Part shown: positions 25,052 to 33,135 of the stretch, one piece after another
Position numbering within the stretch: the first letter of the stretch is position 1
How the letters are laid out: each line of letters opens with the position of its first letter
Assembly: GCA_947624445.1 (NCBI GenBank)
Contig: CANQKF010000001.1
Span: forward strand, 89,204-153,203
Origin: an uncultured Clostridia bacterium
GTDB lineage: Bacteria > Bacillota > Clostridia > Christensenellales > Borkfalkiaceae
Direction of reading: 5' to 3'
Length of the DNA: 64,000 bases
Made by a program: the position numbers and the translations under genes
The notes under the pieces: model-generated
What the model was told of the DNA's origin: nothing
Seen by the model: the letters and a program-made list of their open reading frames with translations, nothing else
The model's database searches: none

Positions 25052-25378
25052 CTATTCGTATTCTCCGTAGTCGCGGCGGTCCCGCGCGAACGGCGGGGGT
25101 TCGGGAGGCGCGTCCTCCCACTTTCCGCGCTTTTTTTCGGGCTTCGGCGCCGCCTTGATCTCGACGAAGATGACGTCGACCCCGATCTTCTTCACGCAGC
25201 GCAGGTCGATGAAGAGGTCCGCCTTCCCCCAGCGGATGCCGTGGCCCCCGGGCACGACAATGCCGAGCAGCTTTCCCTCGGGCCAGGTAAATACGACGTC
25301 GCACACCTTGCCGAGGCGCTTGCCGTCGAGCAGGTTCACGGTCTCCTTTTTGCGCAGTTCCACATAACTCGTTTCCAC
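25052..25378 (-). CDS. ylmC: YlmC/YmxH family PRC-barrel sporulation protein
   Basis: 108 aa. Residues 1-75 form a PRC-barrel (SYVELRKKETVNLLDGKRLG, CDVVFTWPEGKLLGIVVPG); the tail is Pro-, Glu- and Arg-rich. In Bacillus and Clostridia this family lies directly downstream of sigG, as here (40-nt gap), and is expressed during sporulation; molecular role unsettled. Confidence 0.87.
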   Translation of the reverse strand: METSYVELRKKETVNLLDGKRLGKVCDVVFTWPEGKLLGIVVPGGHGIRWGKADLFIDLRCVKKIGVDVIFVEIKAAPKPEKKRGKWEDAPPEPPPFARDRRDYGEYE

Positions 25379-25418
25379 ACCTTCATCGTATGCGGAATTT
25401 GTCGAAAAGTTGCCTGCG

Positions 25419-26189
25419 CTACAAAATTTCCTTGCGGACGGCGGCGAGCGCGTTCTTCTCGAGGCGGCTCACCTGCGCCTGTGAGATCCCGACCTCCGCG
25501 GAGATCTCCGTCTGCGTCTTGCCCTCGTAGTAGCGGAGGCGCAGGATCTTCTTCTCGCGCTCGGTGAGCCGATCGATCGCCTCGCGCAGGGCGACGCGCT
25601 CCGTCCAGATCTCATCGGACTGCGTTTCGTCGTAGAGCTGGTCGACGAGCTGCAGCGTGTCTCCCGCCTTGTTGTAGACCGAATCATAGAGGGAGACGGG
25701 ATCTGAGATGGCGTCGAGACAGTAGACGACTTCGCGCTCCTTGACCTGCATCTCGGCGGCGATGCGCTCGATGGTCGCCTCTTCGTCGCGCGCTTCGAGC
25801 CCTTCGCGCACCTTCAGGATCCTGTATGCGGTATCGCGGATGGAGCGGGAGACGCGCAGGCTGTTGCCGTCGCGGAGATACCGCTTGATCTCGCCGAGGA
25901 TCATCGGGACGGCGTACGTCGAGAATTTTACCCCGAATTTGAGATCGAAGTGGTCGATCGCCTTGATGAGCCCGACGCAGCCCGCCTGGAATACGTCGTC
26001 CGCATTGGCGTTCTTCGCCCAAAACCGCTTGACGAGCGAGAGCACCAGCCGCATATTGCCGACGATGAAGCGGTCGCGCGCCGCCTTGTCGCCCGCCTTG
26101 AGACGGCGCATGAGCTCCTCGTTCTCCTGCGCCGTGAGCTTGGGAAGCCCGGAGGTATCCACACCGCAAATGACAACCTTGTTGAGCAT
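25419..26189 (-). CDS. sigG: Late forespore sigma factor SigG
   Basis: 256 aa sigma-70 family protein directing late forespore transcription. The N-terminal segment KVVICGVDTSGLPKL is diagnostic for SigG. Region 2 (RLVLSLVKRF, GCVGLIKAIDHFD, FSTYAVPMILGEIKRY) and region 4 (LRYYEGKTQTEISAEVGISQAQVSRLEK) are complete. The ATG at 26189 after AGGAGGAA replaces the longer track start. Unlike the usual spoIIGA-sigE-sigG order, two non-sporulation genes lie between it and sigE. Confidence 0.97.
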   Translation of the reverse strand: MLNKVVICGVDTSGLPKLTAQENEELMRRLKAGDKAARDRFIVGNMRLVLSLVKRFWAKNANADDVFQAGCVGLIKAIDHFDLKFGVKFSTYAVPMILGEIKRYLRDGNSLRVSRSIRDTAYRILKVREGLEARDEEATIERIAAEMQVKEREVVYCLDAISDPVSLYDSVYNKAGDTLQLVDQLYDETQSDEIWTERVALREAIDRLTEREKKILRLRYYEGKTQTEISAEVGISQAQVSRLEKNALAAVRKEIL

Positions 26190-26224
26190 ACTGTTCCTCC
26201 TTATGTAGCGCTGCCCGGGAAAAA

Positions 26225-26253
26225 CAGTATCTGCAATCCGCGCTCGGTTATGC
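26225..26253 (-). promoter_or_regulatory. Possible forespore (SigF/SigG-like) promoter of sigG
   Basis: On the minus strand GCATA, 17 nt, GATACTG, about 35 nt before the ATG. The -35 fits the forespore consensus well and the -10 only partly, so this is tentative. Confidence 0.35.
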
Positions 26254-26363
26254 GCGAACGGCGTGCTCCCATTGTAGCGGGAGGCACGCCGCGAACGCTG
26301 CAAGTCCGTGCCGAACTACGTCGGAATGCGTCGAAAGAGCGCGGGACGGCCGCACGGGAGACC

Positions 26364-26408
26364 TTGCGCTGCGCGCCCGCCGATTCGATCGGCGGGCGCG
26401 CAGCGCAA
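26364..26408. repeat. Large perfect GC-rich hairpin, no U-tract
   Basis: 21-bp perfect arms (core GCGCGCCCGCCGAT) around a 3-nt centre, 15 nt after the zinc-ribbon stop and before the sigG promoter region. No T-run on either side. Probably a transcript 3' end or insulator; one of four similar elements in the window. Confidence 0.7.
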
Positions 26409-26423
26409 CATATTCAAAACAAC

Positions 26424-26615
26424 TTAAAGGCGGACAAAGAGCTTACAGCCCGCGGCGAGGGCTTCCTCGATCTTCTCGTTGAGGCGGGCGACCGTCACGC
26501 CGAGCTTTTTTGCAAGGCAGCAGGCGCACAGGGGCGCCTGCGCGTTCGCATTGAACTTTTTGTTCAGCCCGAGTTCGTTGTAGGAGAGCGCGGCGCCGCA
26601 TTGCCCGCAGGTCAT
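26424..26615 (-). CDS. Small zinc-ribbon protein (63 aa)
   Basis: Two Cys pairs (CGQC at 3-6, CACC at 30-33) with SYNELGLNKKF between them and a helical tail ending GCKLFVRL. This matches a family of small uncharacterised Firmicute zinc-ribbon proteins. Its ATG overlaps the alpha-galactosidase stop (ATGA), so it is coupled to that gene. The track shows only a frame-fused longer ORF; the true start is at 26615. Confidence 0.75.
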   Translation of the reverse strand: MTCGQCGAALSYNELGLNKKFNANAQAPLCACCLAKKLGVTVARLNEKIEEALAAGCKLFVRL

Positions 26616-27739
26616 TTTTTCACCACGCGGAAGCGATAGACCGCGCAAGAATGCGCCGCGAGGTCGCACGTGAGCACGCCGTTCTTGGAGACGAGCTCCT
26701 CTCCTGTGTACGCCGCGCTGCCCGCAAGCCGCATTCCCGAGATCTCGGGCACGCCGAGGTCGTCCGCGGTCACCCAGAGGGAAGCGGGCGCGTCGCCGAG
26801 GTTGAAGAAGCCCACCGCGAGGTCGCCGCCGTCGAGGGCGCGGACGAAGATCGGAAGATCCTCGTTCTCCCACATCTTCATGAGGTAGGGGCGGGCGCCG
26901 CGGGGATCCTTCTGGATGCCGAGGAGGACGGGATCGGTGAGGATGCGCTTGGTCGCTTCGTCCATGGCGCGAAGGTCGCAGCCGATCATGAGCGGCGAGC
27001 CGAGCAGACACCATGCGGCGAAGTGCAGGCGGTATTCGTCCTCCGTGCAGCCCTTCAATCCGACGTGTCCCTTGCCGTGCATGCCCACGACGAGCATATC
27101 CATATCGTTGAAGCACCCGACGCCGCCGTAGGGCAAGATCTCATATTGCTTTTTGATGAGTTCCTTGATGGATTCCCATGTATCGACGATGTCCCCCGTC
27201 GAACGCCACATGTTGGCGCCCGTGGAGCCGATCCACGCGTGCGTTTCGTCGGCGCCCCAGCTGCACGCGCTGAAGAGGATGTCTCTTCCGCAGCCCGCGA
27301 GCGCAAGCCCCATGCGGCGGTAGAGGTTCGGGCCGTCTACGGAGCGCGGCTTGAAGCAGTAGTCGTATTTGAGGAAGTCCACCCCCCACTCCGCAAACGT
27401 TGCGGCGTCGACGAACTCGTGGTTGTAGCTCGAGGGATAGGCGGCGCAGGTCATGAGCCCCGCGCAGGAATACATGCCGAGTTTGAGTCCGCGGGCGTGG
27501 AGGTAGTCGGCGACGTACTTCATGCCGTGCGGGAATTTGGCGGGATCGGGCACGAGCTTGCCCTCTTTGGAGCGCTCTTTCAGCGCCCAGCAGTCGTCGA
27601 TGACGACGTATTCATAGCCCGCATCTTTGAGCCCCGACGCGACGAGCGTATCCGCCGAAGAGAGGATGAGCTCCTCGTTGATGTTCTCGGCGAAGGTGTT
27701 CCAGCTGTTCCATCCCATGGGCGGGACGTTCTTTATCAT
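26612..27739 (-). CDS. Alpha-galactosidase, glycoside hydrolase family 27
   Basis: 375 aa, hydrolyses terminal alpha-galactosides such as raffinose oligosaccharides. MGWNSWNTF at the N-terminus, DDCW, the nucleophile Asp in DFLKYDYC near 128 and the acid/base Asp in WRSTGDI near 186 are all present; a C-terminal beta-sandwich follows (about 290-375). No signal peptide, so intracellular, implying uptake of the substrate. It has its own SigA-type promoter and lies between sigE and sigG. Confidence 0.93.
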   Translation of the reverse strand: MIKNVPPMGWNSWNTFAENINEELILSSADTLVASGLKDAGYEYVVIDDCWALKERSKEGKLVPDPAKFPHGMKYVADYLHARGLKLGMYSCAGLMTCAAYPSSYNHEFVDAATFAEWGVDFLKYDYCFKPRSVDGPNLYRRMGLALAGCGRDILFSACSWGADETHAWIGSTGANMWRSTGDIVDTWESIKELIKKQYEILPYGGVGCFNDMDMLVVGMHGKGHVGLKGCTEDEYRLHFAAWCLLGSPLMIGCDLRAMDEATKRILTDPVLLGIQKDPRGARPYLMKMWENEDLPIFVRALDGGDLAVGFFNLGDAPASLWVTADDLGVPEISGMRLAGSAAYTGEELVSKNGVLTCDLAAHSCAVYRFRVVKK

Positions 27740-27780
27740 AGGTCACTCCTCTTGCTCCGTGCGGAGCTTGTTCTACCGCT

Positions 27781-27810
27781 ATTATAGCCGAATGCGGCGG
27801 CGCTTGTCAA
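27781..27810 (-). promoter_or_regulatory. Promoter and leader palindrome of the alpha-galactosidase gene
   Basis: TTGACA, 18 nt, TATAAT on the minus strand, start near 27774. A 14-bp palindrome GCTCCG-TG-CGGAGC at 27754-27767 lies just downstream of the start and could be an operator. Confidence 0.7.
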
Positions 27811-27840
27811 TGCGTGCGCATAAATTCTTTGCCGCAAACC

Positions 27841-28551
27841 TCACACGAATTTGGAAATTTCCTTTTTGAGCCGCTCGATGATCTTCTTCTCGAGGCGGGA
27901 AATGTAGCTCTGGGAGATCCCGAGCGCGTCGGCGACGTCCTTTTGGGTCATCTCCTCTCTTCCGCCCAGCCCGAAGCGCATGCACATGATGCGCCGCTCC
28001 CGCTCTGGGAGTTTCTCGAGCGCCTCGCGCAGGAGCTCCTTTTCCACGTTGGATTCCACGCCGCCGTAGACCGATTCGCAGTCGGTGCCGAGGATATCCG
28101 AGAGCAGGAGTTCGTTGCCCTCGAAGTCGGTGTTGAGCGGTTCGTCGATGGAGATCTCGCTCTTGAGCTTCACGGTCCTGCGCAGATACATGAGGATCTC
28201 GTTCTCGATGCAGCGGGAGGCGTACGTCGCGAGCTTGATGTTCTTCTCCGCGCGGAAAGAGCCCACCGCCTTGATGAGCCCGATGGTCCCGATGGAGATG
28301 AGATCGTCGGGATCCACCCCCGTGTTTTCGAATTTGCGCGAGATATAGACGACGAGCCGCAGATTGTGCTCGATGAGCTTCGCCTTGATCGCCTCGGCGT
28401 CCTCCCCCTCCTCGAGCTTTTTGAGCATCTCCGCCTCCTCCTCGGGGGGAAGCGGGAGCGGGAGCGCCTCGCTTCCGCAGAGATAGTGGATGACGTTCTC
28501 GCTGCCCTTGAGCTCGGTGAGCCACGCCTTGAGCTGTTCGAAAAGTTTCAC
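27841..28551 (-). CDS. sigE: Mother-cell sigma factor SigE (pro-SigE)
   Basis: 236 aa. The first ~25 residues ([14 protein letters not shown]) are the amphipathic pro-sequence that SpoIIGA removes. Region 2 ([29 protein letters not shown]) and region 4 ([24 protein letters not shown]) are intact. Directs early mother-cell genes in sporulation. Starts 1 nt after the spoIIGA stop. Confidence 0.96.
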   Translation of the reverse strand: MKLFEQLKAWLTELKGSENVIHYLCGSEALPLPLPPEEEAEMLKKLEEGEDAEAIKAKLIEHNLRLVVYISRKFENTGVDPDDLISIGTIGLIKAVGSFRAEKNIKLATYASRCIENEILMYLRRTVKLKSEISIDEPLNTDFEGNELLLSDILGTDCESVYGGVESNVEKELLREALEKLPERERRIMCMRFGLGGREEMTQKDVADALGISQSYISRLEKKIIERLKKEISKFV

Positions 28552-28552
28552 G

Positions 28553-29350
28553 CTATGCCTCCAATAACGCGGTGTGCAGAATGAGCTGGACCCCGCCCGC
28601 GACGTCGCCGACGGTGAGCAGCACGCCGTGCCGCTCGAGGGTCTCTCCCCCCGTACGGATCGCGAGCGTATCGCAGGAAAAGACGGGCGAAGTTTTTTGC
28701 CCGTTGACCGTCGCGATCGTCATGTGGCCCTCGGCGTGCGGATGCCGCCCGAAGAGCGCGAAGATCGCCTGCGCCGAGGTGACGCAAACGGGCTTGCCGC
28801 GGAATTCGAGCAGGTTCCCGCTATCGGCGTAGCCCCGCCATCGCACCTTCCGCCCCGCGGCGCAGAGCGCGCATTCGAGGATGTTCCGCGCCGTGTGCCT
28901 ATAACGGTAAAACCGCCGCGCGCCGCAGACGATCGCAATGAAAAAACTACATACGCCCCCCACCATAAGCCCCACGGGGACGCGTTCGACGAGAAAGCCT
29001 TCGCCGCCCTCCGTCTCGATCCCGAAGAAGGAATAGATCGCGGTCAAAAGCCCGCCGAGCGCGAACGTCATGAGGAAAAATGCGGCGATCGTGAGAAGAT
29101 ACGGCCTTGCGCGCCTTCCGCGGGCGGCGATGAGCCCGAGCGCCGCGCCGCCCGTAAACTTTGCAAGATACGCCGCCCACGCGGGAAGCGACAACAGCGG
29201 GAAAACGATCGCCTGCACTCCGCCGAGCGCGCTCGCGAGCCCCAGCCGCCACCATGAAACGCGCACGCGGGCGCATTGCAGGGCAAGGAACAACAGCACG
29301 CCGTCGATCAGAAAATTTTCGAGAAAGGCAACTTCGATATAGACTTTCAT
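28553..29350 (-). CDS. spoIIGA: Sporulation sigma-E factor-processing peptidase SpoIIGA
   Basis: 265 aa: five hydrophobic segments in the first ~150 residues, then a cytoplasmic pepsin-like aspartic protease domain with the active-site Asp in [10 protein letters not shown], followed by GKPVCV. Cleaves the pro-sequence of SigE after septation. Adjacent to sigE as in nearly all endospore formers. Only a weak Shine-Dalgarno is seen. Confidence 0.93.
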   Translation of the reverse strand: MKVYIEVAFLENFLIDGVLLFLALQCARVRVSWWRLGLASALGGVQAIVFPLLSLPAWAAYLAKFTGGAALGLIAARGRRARPYLLTIAAFFLMTFALGGLLTAIYSFFGIETEGGEGFLVERVPVGLMVGGVCSFFIAIVCGARRFYRYRHTARNILECALCAAGRKVRWRGYADSGNLLEFRGKPVCVTSAQAIFALFGRHPHAEGHMTIATVNGQKTSPVFSCDTLAIRTGGETLERHGVLLTVGDVAGGVQLILHTALLEA

Positions 29351-29391
29351 AGCCGTCTGTTTCCGCCATTATAGCGCCCAAAACGGCATGA

Positions 29392-29420
29392 AAAAAGGCA
29401 TATCCCGTCGGAATATGCCG
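29392..29420 (-). terminator. Intrinsic terminator of the small XRE gene
   Basis: On the minus strand GGCATAT, 9-nt loop, ATATGCC, then six T. It lies 18 nt after the stop. Confidence 0.85.
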
Positions 29421-29437
29421 AAATATGCGATGTGACA

Positions 29438-29644
29438 TCAATCCTCGAGCCCCGCCAGATAGTCGATCGAGACATCGAAATATTTTGCGAGCGCGATGAG
29501 CTTGGAGAGCGTCGGCTCACATTGCTCCAATTCCCAGAGACTGATGATGGACTTACCGACGTCGATCTCCTTCGCGAGCCGCACCTGCCCGATGTTCTTT
29601 TCCTGACGGAGCGCCCTGAGGCGTTCCCCGAACCCCGTTTCCAT
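29438..29644 (-). CDS. Small XRE-family repressor (68 aa)
   Basis: Single Cro/C1 HTH domain: RLRALRQEKNIGQVRLAKEI, then SIISLWELEQCEP. The start at 29644 (METGFGER) is preferred because the longer track form would run through the operator; no Shine-Dalgarno is visible. Divergent from a zinc-ribbon membrane gene, with two palindromes in between that it probably binds, repressing both genes. Confidence 0.85.
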   Translation of the reverse strand: METGFGERLRALRQEKNIGQVRLAKEIDVGKSIISLWELEQCEPTLSKLIALAKYFDVSIDYLAGLED

Positions 29645-29653
29645 ATAAATATT

Positions 29654-29671
29654 TTCCCACAATAGTGGGAA
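29654..29671. promoter_or_regulatory. Operator 1 of the XRE/zinc-ribbon pair
   Basis: TTCCCACAATAGTGGGAA, an 18-bp near-palindrome just upstream of the XRE start. Same outer half-sites (TTCCCA/TGGGAA) as operator 2; centres are 29 bp apart. Confidence 0.8.
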
Positions 29672-29677
29672 AAATAC

Positions 29678-29706
29678 TTGACTTCCCATTATAATGGGAA
29701 TATAAT
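29678..29706 (+). promoter_or_regulatory. Promoter of the zinc-ribbon membrane gene with operator 2 in its spacer
   Basis: TTGACT, 17 nt, TATAAT. The perfect 18-bp palindrome TTCCCATTATAATGGGAA (29683-29700) fills the spacer, so a bound repressor would block polymerase directly. Confidence 0.85.
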
Positions 29707-29734
29707 GGATGTACTTTCACCCAAGGAGGATGGT

Positions 29735-30058
29735 ATGTTCTGTAAAAATTGCGGAAAAGAGATCGACGACAAGGCTGTGATCTGCCCCAACTGCGGCGTT
29801 GCGGTGGAGCGCGAGGCGCCCGCCGCAACGCCCAAGACGAACACGCTCGCCATCGTCGGCTTTGTGCTCTCGTTCTTTGTGGCGATCGCGGGGCTCGTGT
29901 GCTCCATCATCGCGCGCAAACAGTGCAAAGAGCGCGGCGAAGGCGGCGCGGGGCTCGCCCTTGCGGGCATCATCATCAGCATCGCGGAGATGGTGATCGC
30001 GGTCATCTACTTCGTCATCATCATCGTTGCTCTGATCGCTGCTGCAGGCGCCATGTGA
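29735..30058 (+). CDS. Zinc-ribbon, two-TM DUF4190-like membrane protein (107 aa)
   Basis: Begins MFCKNCGKEIDDKAVICPNC, a four-Cys zinc ribbon, followed by two hydrophobic segments (about 38-60 and 74-105) with a basic loop between. The ATG at 29735 follows AAGGAGG. Such ribbon-TM proteins are common in Firmicutes and of unknown function. Tightly controlled by the adjacent operator and the divergent XRE gene. Confidence 0.8.
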   Translation: MFCKNCGKEIDDKAVICPNCGVAVEREAPAATPKTNTLAIVGFVLSFFVAIAGLVCSIIARKQCKERGEGGAGLALAGIIISIAEMVIAVIYFVIIIVALIAAAGAM

Positions 30059-30061
30059 CCA

Positions 30062-30097
30062 AGAAAGGGAAAGAAGTTATTGCTTCTTTCCCTTTCT
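30062..30097. terminator. Shared hairpin terminator of convergent genes
   Basis: Perfect 15-bp stem AGAAAGGGAAAGAAG / CTTCTTTCCCTTTCT with a 6-nt loop, directly after the zinc-ribbon gene. The rarA stop codon is in the loop, so one arm encodes the rarA C-terminus (RKRKGKKQ). Confidence 0.7.
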
Positions 30098-31381
30098 CTT
30101 TCTAATCTCCCGCACCGTCTGCTCGAAGCCCTTTTCCGAGGGCGTGTAGTAGACGCGGTCTTTCAGGCTGTCCGGAAGATATTGCTGTTCGACATACCCG
30201 CCGTAGCTGTGCGGGTATTTGTAGGCCGCGCTCGCCGCCTTCATGGCGCGGTCCCCGAAGGAGCTGTCGCGCAGGTAGGGCGGGATGGCGTCGTCGGGCG
30301 CGTTCTTCGCGTCGTCGCGGGCGGCGTCCATGGCAGAGACGACGGTGTTGCTCTTCTCCGCCTCGCAGACGTAGATGATCGCCTCGGAGAGCGGCAGAAG
30401 CCCCTCGGGATAGCCCATGTTCTTGAACGCCGTGAGCGCGGAGACCGCCATCACGAGCGCGTTCGGATCGGCCATGCCCACATCCTCCGCGGCGTGCGCG
30501 ATGAGACGGCGGATGACGAGCAGCGGATCGCATCCCCCCTCGATGAGCCGCATGGCGTAGTAGAGCGCGGCGTTCGCGTCGCTTCCGCGCAGCGACTTGC
30601 AGAATGCCGAGAGGATATCGTAGTAGAGATCCTGATTGTAGGAGAGCGCCTTGCGCTGGATGGACTGCTCGGCGTCGGCGAGGGTCACGTGGATCCTTCC
30701 CTCCTGCGGGGGCGTGGTGAGCACGGCGAGCTCGAGGGCGTTGTATGCCGTGCGCAGGTCTCCGCCCGCTGCCGCCGCAAGATGCGCGAGGGCGTCGTCG
30801 TCGACGTCCGCCGCATAGCTGCCGAGCCCGTGCCGCCGATCCGTGAGCGCACGTTCGAGGGCGCCGCGGATCTCCCCCGCCGTGAGCGGTTCGAAGTGAA
30901 AGACGCGGCACCGCGAGACGATCGCGGGCGTCATCGAGGCATAGGGATTCTCCGTCGTCGAGCCGATGAAGAGAATGGTCCCCTGTTCGATCGCGGGAAG
31001 CAGGGAATCCGACTGCGTTTTGTTGAAACGGTGGCATTCGTCGAGCATGAGATAGGTGCGCTTGCCGTACATTTTGAGGTTGTTGCGGGCGGTCTCCACC
31101 GCTTTTTTGACGTCCGCAACGCCCGCGTTGACGGCGTTGAGCTTGATGAAGGCGCCGTTGGTCTGCGCGGCGATGATGTTGGCGAGCGTCGTCTTGCCGC
31201 AGCCGGGAGGCCCCCAGAAGATGCAGCTGCCGAGGCGGTCGAGGGCGATGGCGCGGCGAAGCAGCGAGCCCTCCGCGACGAGGTGCGCCTGCCCCACGAA
31301 GTCTTTCATCGTCGAGGCGCGCATCCGCTCGGCAAGCGGTTTCGCGCGCTCCTCGTTTTCGTTAAAATCAAAGAGATCCAT
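30077..31381 (-). CDS. rarA: Replication-associated recombination protein A (RarA/MgsA)
   Basis: 434 aa AAA+ ATPase acting at stalled forks, related to clamp-loader subunits. PLAERMRASTMKDFVGQAHL at the N-terminus, Walker A WGPPGCGKTT, Walker B LMLDECHRFNK and sensor GSTTENPYASM are clear; the C-terminal tetramerisation domain includes GCDPLLVIRRLI and GYPEGLLPL. The start abuts the patatin stop. Confidence 0.95.
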   Translation of the reverse strand: MDLFDFNENEERAKPLAERMRASTMKDFVGQAHLVAEGSLLRRAIALDRLGSCIFWGPPGCGKTTLANIIAAQTNGAFIKLNAVNAGVADVKKAVETARNNLKMYGKRTYLMLDECHRFNKTQSDSLLPAIEQGTILFIGSTTENPYASMTPAIVSRCRVFHFEPLTAGEIRGALERALTDRRHGLGSYAADVDDDALAHLAAAAGGDLRTAYNALELAVLTTPPQEGRIHVTLADAEQSIQRKALSYNQDLYYDILSAFCKSLRGSDANAALYYAMRLIEGGCDPLLVIRRLIAHAAEDVGMADPNALVMAVSALTAFKNMGYPEGLLPLSEAIIYVCEAEKSNTVVSAMDAARDDAKNAPDDAIPPYLRDSSFGDRAMKAASAAYKYPHSYGGYVEQQYLPDSLKDRVYYTPSEKGFEQTVREIRKRKGKKQ

Positions 31382-32173
31382 TTATTCCACCAAGAGACTG
31401 CGGATCATCTCCGCGTTCGCCTTGCCGAGCGCATAGCCCTGCGCATAGGCGAAATCCATCCGCTTGACCTGATATTGGTCCATGTCGCCGAGATCGGGTT
31501 CCAGCCAGAGGTCGACGTATTTGCGCATGAGATGTTTGCGCTGCGTGGTGCGGGTATCCATGATGTCGATGCAGCGGAGCAGAGTGCTGACGAGGTTGGG
31601 TTTGAGCTCCTTCGCCTGCATGAGATTGCCGAGGACGTCCACGGCGACGATGGTCTCCGCCCCCATGTTGCGCAGAAGGCGGGTCGGGACGCGCTCGAGG
31701 ATGCCGCCATCGACCAGATAGCCGTGCTCCCCGATCTTCGCGGGCGTGAACACGCCAGGGATCGAGCTCGAGGCGAGCGCGCAGTCGACGACGTTGCCCT
31801 CTTCGAGCACGACGACGCGCCCCCGTTCGAGGTCGGTCGCCACGCAGGCGAAGGGGATCGAAAGCTCCGCGAACGTCTTTTCGCCCATGAGGTCGGCGAC
31901 GAGTTTGCGCGCCTTCGCCGTCCGCATGAGCCCGTTGCTGCGCACGGGATTGAGATTGAGCGCCGCAAGGTCGCGGAGCTTCAATCCGACGACGGCGTCC
32001 CGCATCGCGGCGGGGGAGACGCCCGCGCAGTAGCATGCGCCGACGATCGCGCCCATCGAGCAGCCCGTGACGAATTCGGGGCGGATCTCCGCCTCCTCAA
32101 GCGCCTGTAAGAAGCCGATATGCGCGACGCCGCGCGAACCGCCCGCGCCGAGCGCAAGCCCCAATTTTTTCAT
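31382..32173 (-). CDS. Patatin-like phospholipase family protein (RssA type)
   Basis: 263 aa. The oxyanion loop GAGGSRGVAH, nucleophile Ser in GCSMGA and catalytic Asp in VDGGILERVP form the Ser-Asp dyad. The ATG at 32173 (MKKLGLALG) follows GAGGGGGG. Cytoplasmic lipid acyl hydrolase; substrate unknown. A second patatin lies at 48.7 kb. Confidence 0.9.
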   Translation of the reverse strand: MKKLGLALGAGGSRGVAHIGFLQALEEAEIRPEFVTGCSMGAIVGACYCAGVSPAAMRDAVVGLKLRDLAALNLNPVRSNGLMRTAKARKLVADLMGEKTFAELSIPFACVATDLERGRVVVLEEGNVVDCALASSSIPGVFTPAKIGEHGYLVDGGILERVPTRLLRNMGAETIVAVDVLGNLMQAKELKPNLVSTLLRCIDIMDTRTTQRKHLMRKYVDLWLEPDLGDMDQYQVKRMDFAYAQGYALGKANAEMIRSLLVE

Positions 32174-32205
32174 AACGTCCCCCCTCGTTTGCATAGATTT
32201 AAGCT

Positions 32206-33135
32206 ATGGATATTTCGTTGGATCGGATCAAAAACGCACTGATTTCGGCGGCGGTCGTCGGGGCGATCGCGCTCCTGCTCATCGCGCCCGCGCACTATGC
32301 CGAAAGTGTCTCGAAGGGGATCTCCCTGTGGGCGGTCGGCGTGCTCCCCGCAACGCTTCCCTTCCTCTTTCTCACGGCGATCTTCGCCGATCTCAAACTC
32401 TTCGGGCGGCTCTCCCGCGCCGTCTCCCCCCTCTCGCGGCGCGTGTTCCGCGTCTCGGGGACGGGCGCCTGCGTCGCGCTGCTCTCCGTCGTCTCGGGCT
32501 ATCCCGTCGGCGCGCGGACGATCGGCGATCTCGCGCAGGACGGAAGGCTCAAAAAGGAGGAATGCTTCCGCGTCGCGTGCCTCGCGACGACCTCCGGGCC
32601 CGCCTTCCTCGTGGGCGCCGTGGGCTGCGGCATGTATGCGCGCCCGTGGATCGGCTGGATCCTCTGGCTCGCCCACCTCTTCGGGGTCTTTTCGGTCTCC
32701 GCGCTCCTCTTCCGCCGCGCGAAACCGCCCAAAGCCGACGCCCTTCTTGCCAAGCCCGCGGATACTTCCTCCGCGCTCTCGGGCGCCGTGCTCTCGGTGC
32801 TGTTCGTCGGCGGGGCGATCGCGATCTTCTATGCTTTCGGACAGATGGTGAGCGACCTCACCGCCCCGCTCGCGCTTCCGCCGATCGCAGACGGAACGCT
32901 GCGCGGGCTCATCGAGATGACGGCGGGCTGCGGCGCGATGGCGCAGATCGGCTCCCCGCTCGCCGTCGGGCTCACCGCCTTTTTCGTGACCTTCGGGGGA
33001 AGCTGCGTGCTCATGCAACAGCTCGTCTTTCTGCGGCGGGCGAACGTAAAAACGCTCCCCTTTCTCGGCGTAAAGCTCTTGCAGGGGATCGTGGCGGGCG
33101 CCGCCGCCCTGCTCTTGGCCAAGTTTCTGCTCTAA
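32206..33135 (+). CDS. ylbJ: YlbJ-like sporulation integral membrane protein
   Basis: 309 aa with about eight membrane segments and the nucleoside-recognition (Gate) domain pattern: GVLPATLPFLFLTAIF, SGYPVGARTIGDL and TSGPAFLVGAVG. In Bacillus YlbJ is a SigE-dependent protein needed for normal spores. No clear Shine-Dalgarno precedes the ATG. The gap to the divergent patatin gene is only 32 bp. Its neighbour coaD is also next to ylbJ-type genes in Bacillus. The stop overlaps the convergent pheA stop by 4 bp. Confidence 0.88.
   Translation: MDISLDRIKNALISAAVVGAIALLLIAPAHYAESVSKGISLWAVGVLPATLPFLFLTAIFADLKLFGRLSRAVSPLSRRVFRVSGTGACVALLSVVSGYPVGARTIGDLAQDGRLKKEECFRVACLATTSGPAFLVGAVGCGMYARPWIGWILWLAHLFGVFSVSALLFRRAKPPKADALLAKPADTSSALSGAVLSVLFVGGAIAIFYAFGQMVSDLTAPLALPPIADGTLRGLIEMTAGCGAMAQIGSPLAVGLTAFFVTFGGSCVLMQQLVFLRRANVKTLPFLGVKLLQGIVAGAAALLLAKFLL

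Noticed and set aside
27841-28551. Reading the gene as a sporulation SigK or SigF
   Set aside because: Adjacent spoIIGA and the N-terminal pro-sequence identify SigE.
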